From DASUPK01 sp963724665 (GTDB taxonomy: Bacteria; Actinomycetota; Thermoleophilia; Solirubrobacterales; 70-9), in assembly GCA_963724665.1 (NCBI GenBank), contig CAVRVH010000007.1, forward strand, positions 434,001 through 498,000: a stretch of DNA of 64,000 bases. Reading direction: 5' to 3'. The notes under the pieces are model-generated. The model searched no databases, had not been told where the DNA came from, and worked only from the letters and a program-made list of their open reading frames with translations. Each line of letters begins with the position of its first letter. The stretch's first letter is position 1. The translations under genes were made by a program, and so were the position numbers. Positions 56,757 to 63,795 of this stretch are shown piece after piece.

Positions 56757-57173
56757 CTACTCCGGCAGCCCAGCGGCTTCGAGGGCCTTGTCCCGGTCGA
56801 GATAGTTGTCAACCCGCACGCACTGCCCGTCGCGCCACGTGCCGACCTGTGCGAGGAAAAGCTCTGTGCCCGCTCCGCTACTCGCGCCGCGTCCGCGCTG
56901 GCGGCACATGCTGATCACGTGATCCCCGTGGTCGATCACCTCTTCGACCTCGACCTCCCATTCGTCGAAGGGGAACGCTTTGAACCAATCGTCCTCGAAG
57001 AACGACCTGACCTCTTCGTGGCCGCGATATACGCCAAGTCCGGGGATACCGGTCGGCGTGGCATCCCAGACGATCTCCGGCGACCAGATGCCTTCACTGA
57101 TGACGGCGTTGACTCCGCCTCGGTTGAAAGCTTCGTATCCGCGCCGGACTGCCTCGACGTTCTCCTCCGACAT
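56757..57173 (-). CDS. SnoaL-like (NTF2 fold) protein, cassette 4
   Basis: A 138-residue protein: MSEENVEAVRRGYEAFNRGG, SPEIVWDATPTGIPGLGVYR, EEVRSFFEDDWFKAFPFDEW and VEVEEVIDHGDHVISMCRQR, ending ALEAAGLPE. A standard SnoaL-like domain with the same start (MSEENVE) and end as cassette 1. Preceded by a GATACTGCGTAGGCG box and a B repeat, followed by A-B. Confidence 0.88.
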   Translation of the reverse strand: MSEENVEAVRRGYEAFNRGGVNAVISEGIWSPEIVWDATPTGIPGLGVYRGHEEVRSFFEDDWFKAFPFDEWEVEVEEVIDHGDHVISMCRQRGRGASSGAGTELFLAQVGTWRDGQCVRVDNYLDRDKALEAAGLPE

Positions 57174-57221
57174 CGCCTACGCAGTATCTCGCCACGGGGT
57201 GCCGCTTTCCATGCAGAGTGG
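57174..57221 (-). promoter_or_regulatory. B repeat plus leaderless-type promoter of SnoaL cassette 4
   Basis: B at 57221-57202 (plus strand CCGCTTTCCATGCAGAGTGG), then GATACTGCGTAGGCG directly before the ATG at 57173. Spacing B to ATG is 28 bases, as in cassette 2 (27 in cassette 1). Confidence 0.6.
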
Positions 57222-57422
57222 TCGCCTTCCGGATCAGTCCGCTCGCGGCTCCCCTGCGCGAAGACCAGCTGCAAGGGTCAGTCACGGTCCAAGCCCGCAG
57301 GAGGAGCAGCAAGGCAATCAGGGCGAATAGGCACACTCCGCCATGAGAACGCGTGTACTTCGTCGACCCGCATGCTCAGGCGTTCAGCGCCGTTCGCGTC
57401 GCGCGCTGTTCGCTGCGAGTGC
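57222..57422. other. Intergenic region
   Basis: About 200 bases between the SnoaL promoter and the stop of the dehydrogenase-like gene; nothing recognisable. Confidence 0.4.
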
Positions 57423-58553
57423 TCAGAGCCGGTCGTGAGGGTAGTCCTCCGCGCGCCGCTGGAAGGAGATAATCCGAGGGTTCTGAACGACCCCGTCGCG
57501 GATCTCAATCGCGCGGCGGATCGTCTCTTCGCGCCTCCAGACCTCGGGCCCCTCGCATAGCGGGCGCAGATAGGGGATCAGCGCCCTACTGATCTCCCAG
57601 GTCGCTGAGTTCCAGAGCAACGAGGGACTGTGGTCGACCGCATAGCAGCTCAGGCCGTCGCCGAGCTCGAAGATCGGCTTCTCGAAGCTGGTCGGACGCG
57701 CCCATTCGAAGCCCATCCCTGCGTCGGCGGAAACGTCAACGAAGAGCGTCCCCGCGCGAAACAGCGACAGCTCATCGTTGGTGAGGAAGGTGAGAGGAGC
57801 CTCGATGTCCTGGAATACGCAGTTGACGATTACGTCCTGTTCAGCCAGGAAGCCGGACACCGACTCTTCGCGGCTGTCGAGCGCGAGCGGGTGGTCGGGA
57901 TCTCGGGCGTAGGTGATTAGGCGCACCGAGTGGATCGGGGCGGCAACCGCCGCTGCCTCGCGGTGGGTGAGCACCGAAACGTCGTGGACGCCCAGCGCCC
58001 TGAGAGCGAGCACCGCTCCGCGGCCCGTTGCGCCGAAACCGATCACGGCCGCTCGCAGCCGGCGCCCATACTCGCCGGTGATCCCCTTCAGCTGCATCGC
58101 GTGCAGAACCGAGCTGTATCCGGCCAACTCATTGTTCTGATGGAAGAGATGAAGGCCGAAGGACCCGTCGCGCGACCAGTGGTTCATCGCCTCCCAGGCG
58201 ATCAACGTCAGGCGGTGGTCGATCGCGAGCTGGGTGAGCTCCTCGTTCTGCACGCAGTGGACCCAGCCGCACAACACCTGGCCCTCGCGCATCTCTGCGA
58301 GGTCCGCCGGCATCGGCTTGGGAAGCAGCAGCAGGTCGCATTCGCGCATCAGCTGTTCGCGTGTGCGCAGGCCGCCCACCAGGCGCTCGAGCTCTCCGTC
58401 GTCGACGCCGAAGCGCGCTCCGTAGGTACGCTCGAGGAAGATCCGTGGCCGCAGGGCGGCGTCGAGCTCCCCGAGTTGGGACGGGTGGATCGGCAGCCTG
58501 CGCTCGTTCTCCTTGCGTGAGCTGGCGATGATTCCGAGGCTGAGATTGTTCAT
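57423..58553 (-). CDS. Alanine dehydrogenase/N5-(carboxyethyl)ornithine synthase-like protein
   Basis: A 376-residue protein with the AlaDh/PNT N-terminal domain (SLGIIASSRKENERRLPIHP; DLLLLPKPMPADLAEMREGQ) and a Rossmann NAD(P) domain (LRAAVIGFGATGRGAVLALR). It resembles N5-(carboxyethyl)ornithine synthases, which reduce the imine between an amino acid and pyruvate. HCVQNEELTQLAIDHRLTLI and HLFHQNNELAGYSSVLHAMQ are also conserved. The ATG at 58553 was chosen by homology; the long N-terminal open extension is antisense to the next gene. Substrate unknown. Confidence 0.8.
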   Translation of the reverse strand: MNNLSLGIIASSRKENERRLPIHPSQLGELDAALRPRIFLERTYGARFGVDDGELERLVGGLRTREQLMRECDLLLLPKPMPADLAEMREGQVLCGWVHCVQNEELTQLAIDHRLTLIAWEAMNHWSRDGSFGLHLFHQNNELAGYSSVLHAMQLKGITGEYGRRLRAAVIGFGATGRGAVLALRALGVHDVSVLTHREAAAVAAPIHSVRLITYARDPDHPLALDSREESVSGFLAEQDVIVNCVFQDIEAPLTFLTNDELSLFRAGTLFVDVSADAGMGFEWARPTSFEKPIFELGDGLSCYAVDHSPSLLWNSATWEISRALIPYLRPLCEGPEVWRREETIRRAIEIRDGVVQNPRIISFQRRAEDYPHDRL

Positions 58554-58622
58554 GAGCGCAGGCGCAGCAATCCGAGCCGGCCGCACAGGGAAAGCTATCT
58601 CGCGGCCGCCCCGGGGACCGTG

Positions 58623-58642
58623 CTGCTTCTCGTCCAAAATGG
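58623..58642 (-). repeat. A repeat, degenerate
   Basis: Plus strand CTGCTTCTCGTCCAAAATGG; right arm mutated. Confidence 0.65.
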
Positions 58643-58649
58643 CACTTTC

Positions 58650-58670
58650 GCCTTTGCATTGAAAGCAGGC
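58650..58670 (+). repeat. B repeat, opposite orientation
   Basis: GCCTTTGCATTGAAAGCAGG; B core GCATTG with an inverted orientation relative to most neighbours, about 80 bases before the histone-like gene. Confidence 0.7.
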
Positions 58671-58753
58671 CCTGCAGACCGCAGGCAAGAGGCCCGGCTG
58701 TGCCTTAGGGAAGCGGCCCGTAGACTCGTGTAGTTCCCGAGGAAGGAGCGCCC

Positions 58754-59170
58754 ATGCCAGAAACGAAGAAGACGCCGGAGCGCGTACGTGCGTCGGCTGA
58801 TGCGACGAAGAAGCGGGCGGAGGCGGCGCTGAAGCGTGCGGGCGGTTCGCTCGATGAGGCGCAGAAGGCGCTGGCCGAACTGCAGAAGGATCTGGGCCGG
58901 GGCAGGCACAACATGGTCCGCAATGTGCAACAGCTCCTGAAGAATCAGCGCCGGGATGTGGGCAAGCTGAATCGTGCGCTCTCGGCCGATATGCGGAGGC
59001 TCCAGAAGGCGCTGACCGAGGAGCCGACGCCCTCCCGCGGGAAGGGCAAAACGGCCCGCGCCAAAGCCGGGGCGACCCGCGCGAAGGGCAAAACGGCCCG
59101 GGGCAAGGGCACGACAGCCCGCGGGAAGGGCCGATCGACCCGCGCGAAGGGCACGGGCGCACGGCGGTAG
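58754..59170 (+). CDS. Histone H1-like basic protein with KGKTAR repeats
   Basis: A 138-residue protein with a helical N-terminal part (ERVRASADATKKRAEAALKR; LAELQKDLGRGRHNMVRNVQ) and a C-terminal tail of about ten KGxTARxKG-type repeats (GKGKTARAKAGATRAKG; GRSTRAKGTGARR). The tail resembles those of mycobacterial HupB or bacterial H1 and should bind DNA non-specifically. GGAGCG lies before the ATG. Part of the nucleoid or a DNA-packaging role is likely. Confidence 0.75.
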   Translation: MPETKKTPERVRASADATKKRAEAALKRAGGSLDEAQKALAELQKDLGRGRHNMVRNVQQLLKNQRRDVGKLNRALSADMRRLQKALTEEPTPSRGKGKTARAKAGATRAKGKTARGKGTTARGKGRSTRAKGTGARR

Positions 59171-59262
59171 CCGCGCGGGAAGATGACGGGCGCCGGGGTG
59201 TACGCCACGGGCCGATATTGCTGCACCTCTGAGCGTCGGCAACTACCAGGCGACCTGGAACG

Positions 59263-59295
59263 CGAAAAAGCCCCCGTCGTAATGAGGGCTTCTCC
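59263..59295. terminator. Hairpin terminator, family C copy 3
   Basis: GAAAAAGCCC and GGGCTTCTC arms around a CCGTCGTAATGA-type loop; flanking GACCTGGAACGC matches the copy at 55990. Confidence 0.7.
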
Positions 59296-59429
59296 GTACG
59301 CCACCTACCTGGGGGCTGACAAGATGCGCGTTGTATCGCCGGGCAAAAAGGGCCTTCATGCCGAGAGCCTAATTACTCCGGTTTTTGACACAGCAGGCAT
59401 GAAAAGCGCAGGGCACTAATGGAAGGTGC

Positions 59430-59448
59430 TCCTTTCCATGCAAAGCGG
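59430..59448 (-). repeat. B hairpin repeat with extended flank
   Basis: Plus strand TCCTTTCCATGCAAAGCGG; the next 40 bases match those after the copy at 51006. Confidence 0.8.
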
Positions 59449-59495
59449 TCGTCGCTAGCAGCCGCAGCAGAGAAGCGGAAGATGCGGCCCCTGCT

Positions 59496-59513
59496 GCAAA
59501 CGGATTGCTAACG
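59496..59513. repeat. 18-bp repeat near tRNA, copy 2
   Basis: GCAAACGGATTGCTAACG, identical to 39830-39847, about 118 bases from the tRNA-Met 5' half. Confidence 0.65.
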
Positions 59514-59630
59514 GGTGTCTCCGGAACCCCCGGAATCCGGCACATTCAGCGCAACGGCCGCGCGCTCCGGATTCGTTTGGTTTGCAGCAGATCCGGAATG
59601 GAGCCGATTCGACCCGACGAGCGCAATCGC

Positions 59631-59670
59631 ATTATGAGTCCGCTGCTCTGACCAGCTGAGCTACCGGCCC
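59631..59670 (-). other. 5' half of a tRNA-Met gene (right island edge, att-like)
   Basis: The 40 bases equal the 5' half of the intact tRNA-Met: acceptor GGGCCGG, D arm and the anticodon stem-loop through CTCATAAT. Homology ends at the anticodon loop; the downstream sequence (TGCGATTGCG...) does not complete the stem. Joined to 28643-28678 it rebuilds the exact tRNA with a 2-bp AT overlap. Confidence 0.8.
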
Positions 59671-59706
59671 GCGCGGCGAGCGTACCGGCCGGGGTAGATT
59701 CGTTCC

Positions 59707-60054
59707 ATGGCGCGGGAGCCGGAGGAGCCGGAGGAGACGACCTTCACCTGGCCGTTGATCGGCGCGCTCTACAGCTCGCTTGTGATCGTCGTGCTGCTCG
59801 CGCTGCTCAACTCGCACCTCGGCCGCGACCTCGACAACGAGATCGATGCACCGGCGCGGACGCTGGTCGCGGCGCCCGTGATCCTGAGCGCGGCGGGCGT
59901 CTTCGTGGCATGCATGGTCGCCCTGCTCGCCCCGGCCTATCGGCGGGCGGCACTGCGCGTCGCTGAGATCGGCAGCTGGCTGATTCCCGCCTGGCTGGTG
60001 ATGGGCGCGATGGTGCTTGGGGCGATCTCCTTCGCCCTGCACCACGCCAACTGA
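59707..60054 (+). CDS. Small three-TM membrane protein
   Basis: A 115-residue membrane protein: PLIGALYSSLVIVVLLALLN, VAAPVILSAAGVFVACMVAL and GSWLIPAWLVMGAMVLGAIS, with a Glu-rich N-terminus. It is the first gene outside the right tRNA fragment and converges on the Hpt gene with 2 bases between stops. Function unknown. Confidence 0.75.
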   Translation: MAREPEEPEETTFTWPLIGALYSSLVIVVLLALLNSHLGRDLDNEIDAPARTLVAAPVILSAAGVFVACMVALLAPAYRRAALRVAEIGSWLIPAWLVMGAMVLGAISFALHHAN

Positions 60055-60056
60055 TC

Positions 60057-60425
60057 TCAGTCGGCGAGGGCGGCGAGCGACTCGCCGACCGATGAGGGCT
60101 CGGCGACGCCCTCAGCCGCGGCCTCGGCGCCCTCGTTGAAAGCACTGGCGCCGGCGACGAGCGCCGCCGCCGCGCCGGGCGTGATCCTGCCGGTGTCGAC
60201 ACAGCCGGCAAGGAACTCCTCCATGCGCTTGGCCAGGTCGGCCAGCCGGTCTTCGCCGACGACGAGCGCTGCGCCTTTCAGGCCGTGTGCCTCCACTCGG
60301 AGCTCCTCGATGCGCGCCGAGTCCTTCTTGTCGGAGGCGGCCAGTGCCTCCAGGCCCTCGATGATCGCCGGCGTCCGCCGGCCGGCTTCGGCAGCGAGCA
60401 TGCCCAGGAGTTCGGTGTCCCCCAT
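60057..60425 (-). CDS. Hpt (histidine phosphotransfer) domain protein
   Basis: A 122-residue helical protein with the HPt motif RVEAHGLKGAALVVGEDRLA near residues 44-62; the His in AHGLKGAA is the phosphorylation site. Helices before and after complete a four-helix bundle (LAKRMEEFLAGCVDTGRI). The C-terminus is Ala/Glu rich. It is a phosphorelay intermediate; no kinase or regulator is adjacent. Confidence 0.85.
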   Translation of the reverse strand: MGDTELLGMLAAEAGRRTPAIIEGLEALAASDKKDSARIEELRVEAHGLKGAALVVGEDRLADLAKRMEEFLAGCVDTGRITPGAAAALVAGASAFNEGAEAAAEGVAEPSSVGESLAALAD

Positions 60426-60471
60426 TGCCCTGGTTTTTACTCGCTCGGGCCGGGACGCGCCAGCGGTTCGG

Positions 60472-61458
60472 CTATCCGGCCACCTTCTGAACCGCTGCCT
60501 GGAGCTCCTGGACGCTGAAGGGGCCCTGCAGCACGGTGCTGACCTTCCCGCTCTTGTCGAACACGTATGCCCATGGTTCGGTGTTCAAGTTGAAGGCGCG
60601 CATCTGCGGGCGAGGGCCGTCGTTGATGTTGTTGTTGTTGTAGATCTCCTGGTGAATGAACGCGACTCTGTCGCCGTACTGCTGCTTCACCTGCTCGGCG
60701 ATGTCGGTGACGGGACCACAGACACGGCTCTGGCAGAGGGCGGGCGTCGCGAAGAGCAACACCACCGGTTTCTTGCCGATGACGTTCGCGAAGTCGTCCG
60801 AGTGCATGTCGTCGGGCGGGACTCGGGTGTCGATCTGGGAGATGTTCGAGACCTGGCCCGCGGTCAGGGTGTGGACGACGGGAGCCTGCTGGCCGACCTG
60901 CGGCATGGGGTAATCGCCGACAGGGTTCGGGGTCGGCATCAGGCTGTACTGATACGAGCTGCCGTTCTTGATCAGAGCGGCGAAGGCCCAGGGGCCGGGC
61001 TTGTCCAGGGAGATGTCCGAAACGTAGGCGACCTGGGCCGCGCTCGGATCGTCGGCGGTCGACTTCGCTCTGAACGCTGTCCTGGTGGTGAGGTCCTCGA
61101 TCCTCGCCGGGAAGGGGCCGATCGCCTTGCCGTCCACTCCCGCGCCGGGGGCGGCGTAGACCGCCACCTCCGCGTCGGTGATCGGGTCGTGCGCGGTCGT
61201 GAAGAGGCCGAAGGGGAAGCGATTGGTGCCCAGGTGGAAGTAGGCGGCCGCCGGCGAGGCCACGGGGCCCTGCGTCGCGTGCGAGGCAAGGACGACTTGG
61301 CGGAGTGTCTTGCCATTCGCCGAGGGGAACAACGCCGCGCTGGGCGCGGGGCGGCTGCGGCTGCCCGTGCCGTTGTCCGAGCCGCCGCAGCCGGCGACGA
61401 GCGCGAGGGCGATCACGGCGGCGGCGAGGGCGAGAGTCTTCCGAGGCACGGGCGGCAT
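60472..61458 (-). CDS. SCO/redoxin-like thioredoxin-fold lipoprotein
   Basis: A 328-residue lipoprotein: lipobox LALVAGCGGS (Cys near residue 24), an N-terminal beta domain (NRFPFGLFTTAHDPITDAEV) and a C-terminal thioredoxin fold: KPVVLLFATPALCQSRVCGP with C-x4-C near residue 245, QYGDRVAFIHQEIYNN and EPWAYVFDKSGKVSTVLQGP. The C-x4-C differs from the usual CxxC or SCO CxxxC. Extracytoplasmic redox or metal delivery is likely. Confidence 0.85.
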   Translation of the reverse strand: MPPVPRKTLALAAAVIALALVAGCGGSDNGTGSRSRPAPSAALFPSANGKTLRQVVLASHATQGPVASPAAAYFHLGTNRFPFGLFTTAHDPITDAEVAVYAAPGAGVDGKAIGPFPARIEDLTTRTAFRAKSTADDPSAAQVAYVSDISLDKPGPWAFAALIKNGSSYQYSLMPTPNPVGDYPMPQVGQQAPVVHTLTAGQVSNISQIDTRVPPDDMHSDDFANVIGKKPVVLLFATPALCQSRVCGPVTDIAEQVKQQYGDRVAFIHQEIYNNNNINDGPRPQMRAFNLNTEPWAYVFDKSGKVSTVLQGPFSVQELQAAVQKVAG

Positions 61459-61518
61459 CGTAGTGGGGGTACGGATAGGGTGACCGGCGCGACTGAGGCA
61501 TCCCTAAAGGAGGAAACG

Positions 61519-62259
61519 TTGGCGGAGAAGGCGGCGCTGATCACGGGTGGATCGAGCGGCATCGGGTTGGCTATCGCCCGCATGCTGGGCGAGGACGGCT
61601 ATGGACTGACGGTCTCGGCCCGGCGGCCGGACAAGCTCGAGGCCGCGGCCGAGGATCTGCGATCCGGCGGGCTGGACGTGCAGAGCGTTCCGGCGAACAT
61701 GGCCGACGAGGAGAACCTGACCGCTCTGGTTGCCGCGCACAAGGAGCGCTACGGGCGACTCGACGTGCTGATCAACAACGCGGGCGTCGGGATCGGCGAG
61801 GCGATGGACGCGCTGACGACCAAGTTCGTGGACATGCAGCTCGGCGTGAACCTGCGGGCGGTCGTTCTGATGACGCGCGAGTGCCTGCCGATACTCAAGG
61901 AGGCCGGTGCCGAGCACGGCAAGGCGCTGATCGTGAACACCGCGTCCGTCTCCGGCAAGGCCGGGCAGCCGTGGCTATCGGTGTACTCGGCCACGAAGGC
62001 CGCGGTGATCGGGTTCTCTCAGGCGACCCAGAAGGAGATCGCGGGCTCGGGAATCCAGGTGACGGCCTTTGCGCCCGCTTTCGTGGACACGCCGATGACG
62101 GAGTTCGTCAAGGGGCAGGTGGCGGCCGAGGCCATGATTCGGCCTGAGGACATCGCGGAGGCCGTGAGGTTCCTGCTCCGCACATCGCCGAATTGCCTTG
62201 TCCCGGAGATGGTGTTCCTGCGACCCGGGGACACCATGGATACGCCTGAGCTGGGTTAG
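61519..62259 (+). CDS. SDR family oxidoreductase
   Basis: A 246-residue classical SDR: KAALITGGSSGIGLAIARML, YGRLDVLINNAGVGIGEAMD, catalytic Ser in IVNTASVSGKAGQPWL, YSATKAAVIGFSQ with the YxxxK pair, and PAFVDTPMTEFVKGQVAA. The start is a TTG at 61519, with AAAGGAGG 5 bases upstream; the ATG starts further up lie in antisense lipoprotein DNA. The stop overlaps the convergent glycosyltransferase by 4 bases. Confidence 0.9.
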   Translation: MAEKAALITGGSSGIGLAIARMLGEDGYGLTVSARRPDKLEAAAEDLRSGGLDVQSVPANMADEENLTALVAAHKERYGRLDVLINNAGVGIGEAMDALTTKFVDMQLGVNLRAVVLMTRECLPILKEAGAEHGKALIVNTASVSGKAGQPWLSVYSATKAAVIGFSQATQKEIAGSGIQVTAFAPAFVDTPMTEFVKGQVAAEAMIRPEDIAEAVRFLLRTSPNCLVPEMVFLRPGDTMDTPELG

Positions 62260-63170
62260 GAGCTCTTCCAGATCCGGGCCCCCTTGAGCAGGCCGGCGCG
62301 GGCGCCGACCCACCAGGCGACCTGGCGCAGCAGATCGAACCAGGCGTCCTCGACCCAGCGCGTCTCGCCCCTGCCTCGCGCCTTTGCGCGCAGCACGATG
62401 CCGAGGCCGCGCGCCGTGCGGGTGATCTCGCGGATGCGGGGCGGCGTCACCGGGTGGCCGCCCATCGCCTCGAACTTCGCCCCGACCAGGCCCGCGCCGT
62501 AGGCCCAGCCGAGCTGCTGGCGGAAGAAGCCGCGCTGCGTAGAGCGGTGGCGATGGCGGGCGGTTGCCCGGTCCGCGTAGGCGAGGCGGCGGCCGCTTCG
62601 CTCCTGGAAGCGCAGCCCAAGCTCGACGTCCTGTGCGCGGGTCATGTGCGGGTCGAAGGGGCCAATGCGGTCGATCACGTCGCGGCGATAGGCGGCGTTG
62701 GCGGTGATCGGGTAGGCGGGGTTGGAGTTGAAGGCGAACCGCTGCCAGTTGCCGAGAAGGCGCGCGGCCTGGCGCTCGGCCGCCGTAGTGGCGGGGACGT
62801 GCTGGAGGTCGCCGGCGACGGCGCCGACCTCCGGGTCCTCGAAGGGGCGAACCAGCTCGGTCAGCCATTGGGGCTCGACCAGACAGTCGGCGTCGACGAA
62901 GGCGAGGATCTCGCCGGTGCTCTCCACGATGCCGCGGTTGCGGGCGTTGGAAACGCCCGGCCTGGGCTCCCGCAGGTATTGGACCTGGCGGGCCTGGATC
63001 CGGGCCGCCGTTCCGTCGGTTGAGCCGTTGTCGACGATCAGGATCTCGCGGCGATCCACCGGGTACTCCGCGGCGAGAATCGCGTCGATGCAGTCGGCGA
63101 TCGTCGATTCCCCGTCGCGTACCGGGACGATCACGGAGACGGATGGCTGGTTGGACGGCGCCCGCGTCAC
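62256..63170 (-). CDS. Glycosyltransferase family 2
   Basis: A 304-residue GT2 enzyme: SVSVIVPVRDGESTIADCID, REILIVDNGSTDGTAARIQA, GVSNARNRGIVESTGEILAF and VDADCLVEPQWL with the DxD motif, then ITANAAYRRDVIDRIGPFDP and TRAQDVELGLRFQERSGRRL. No membrane segment; it uses a nucleotide sugar. The start is GTG at 63170, deduced from the family N-terminus. Confidence 0.9.
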   Translation of the reverse strand: MTRAPSNQPSVSVIVPVRDGESTIADCIDAILAAEYPVDRREILIVDNGSTDGTAARIQARQVQYLREPRPGVSNARNRGIVESTGEILAFVDADCLVEPQWLTELVRPFEDPEVGAVAGDLQHVPATTAAERQAARLLGNWQRFAFNSNPAYPITANAAYRRDVIDRIGPFDPHMTRAQDVELGLRFQERSGRRLAYADRATARHRHRSTQRGFFRQQLGWAYGAGLVGAKFEAMGGHPVTPPRIREITRTARGLGIVLRAKARGRGETRWVEDAWFDLLRQVAWWVGARAGLLKGARIWKSS

Positions 63171-63192
63171 GGGCGCAAGGTAGCCGCGGCGG

Positions 63193-63756
63193 CTAGGAGC
63201 GCGCCCGCTGGAGCTGTGCCTCAGCGCGCTCGAGCTCGGCGGACCAGCCCTCGGCGGAGTCGGGCGTGGCCGGCTCAGGCAGGCGCTCTTCGGCGTGGGC
63301 ACGCTCCTCATATGCCGTGACCAGAACGTCCTCGACGGAGAGATCGGCGGCCTCCTTGGCTTCGGCAGCCGCGAGACGGCGGCGCGTGGCCTGGACGTCG
63401 CGGACCTCCTCGGCCAGGGGGCGCTCCGGGAGCGTCTCGCCGCCGACGCCTTCCCGCATGAGCGCCGTTTCGAGGTAGTTCTCCAGGATGCGGACCTCCA
63501 GGCGGGATGCGCGGCGCGGTTTGCGCGGATTGGCGCGCGTGAACGCGTCCCAGGCCCGGGCGAAGGTGCCGAAGTTGGTGCGGCCGCCATTGCGGTGCGC
63601 CGCGAGCATCGGACAGACGCCGCCGCGCTTGTCCACGTAGGCGCCGACGATCACGCGGTTCGAGCGGATGCCGCGCAGCATCGCCTGCTTGGTGGCGTTG
63701 GGCATGGCGCCGATCGAGTTGCGGAGACGCTCGGCGTTGTTGCGTCGCTTTGCCAT
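63193..63756 (-). CDS. Conserved hypothetical protein
   Basis: A 187-residue protein: MAKRRNNAERLRNSIGAMPN, MLRGIRSNRVIVGAYVDKRG, CPMLAAHRNGGRTNFGTFAR, FTRANPRKPRRASRLEVRIL and a charged helical C-terminus. Similar proteins are common in Thermoleophilia without assigned function. The ATG at 63756 is divergent from the glycosyltransferase at 63796. Confidence 0.75.
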   Translation of the reverse strand: MAKRRNNAERLRNSIGAMPNATKQAMLRGIRSNRVIVGAYVDKRGGVCPMLAAHRNGGRTNFGTFARAWDAFTRANPRKPRRASRLEVRILENYLETALMREGVGGETLPERPLAEEVRDVQATRRRLAAAEAKEAADLSVEDVLVTAYEERAHAEERLPEPATPDSAEGWSAELERAEAQLQRARS

Positions 63757-63795
63757 CGAGTCAAGGAATAGCGACTACGGCGTAGGGTCATCGCA

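Larger units (their letters stand above)
59171..59630. other. Intergenic region at the right island edge
   Basis: About 460 bases without a convincing gene; contains terminator family C, the B repeat at 59430 and the 18-bp tRNA-near repeat. Confidence 0.55.

Noticed and set aside
58554..59162. N-terminal extension of the alanine-dehydrogenase-like frame
   Set aside because: Pro/Arg-rich frame antisense to the histone-like gene; the enzyme domain starts at MNNLSLG.
29930..59448. CRISPR array or classical integron attC sites
   Set aside because: Repeats are dispersed with genes between them and no uniform spacers; no Cas genes, no GTTRRRY/RYYYAAC core pairs and no integron integrase are visible.
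28643..59670. Prophage
   Set aside because: An integrase remnant and att-like sites exist, but no capsid, terminase, portal, tail or lysis genes are seen.
60136..61518. N-terminal 461-codon extension of the SDR frame
   Set aside because: Antisense to the Hpt and lipoprotein genes; the SDR starts at a TTG with a strong Shine-Dalgarno.
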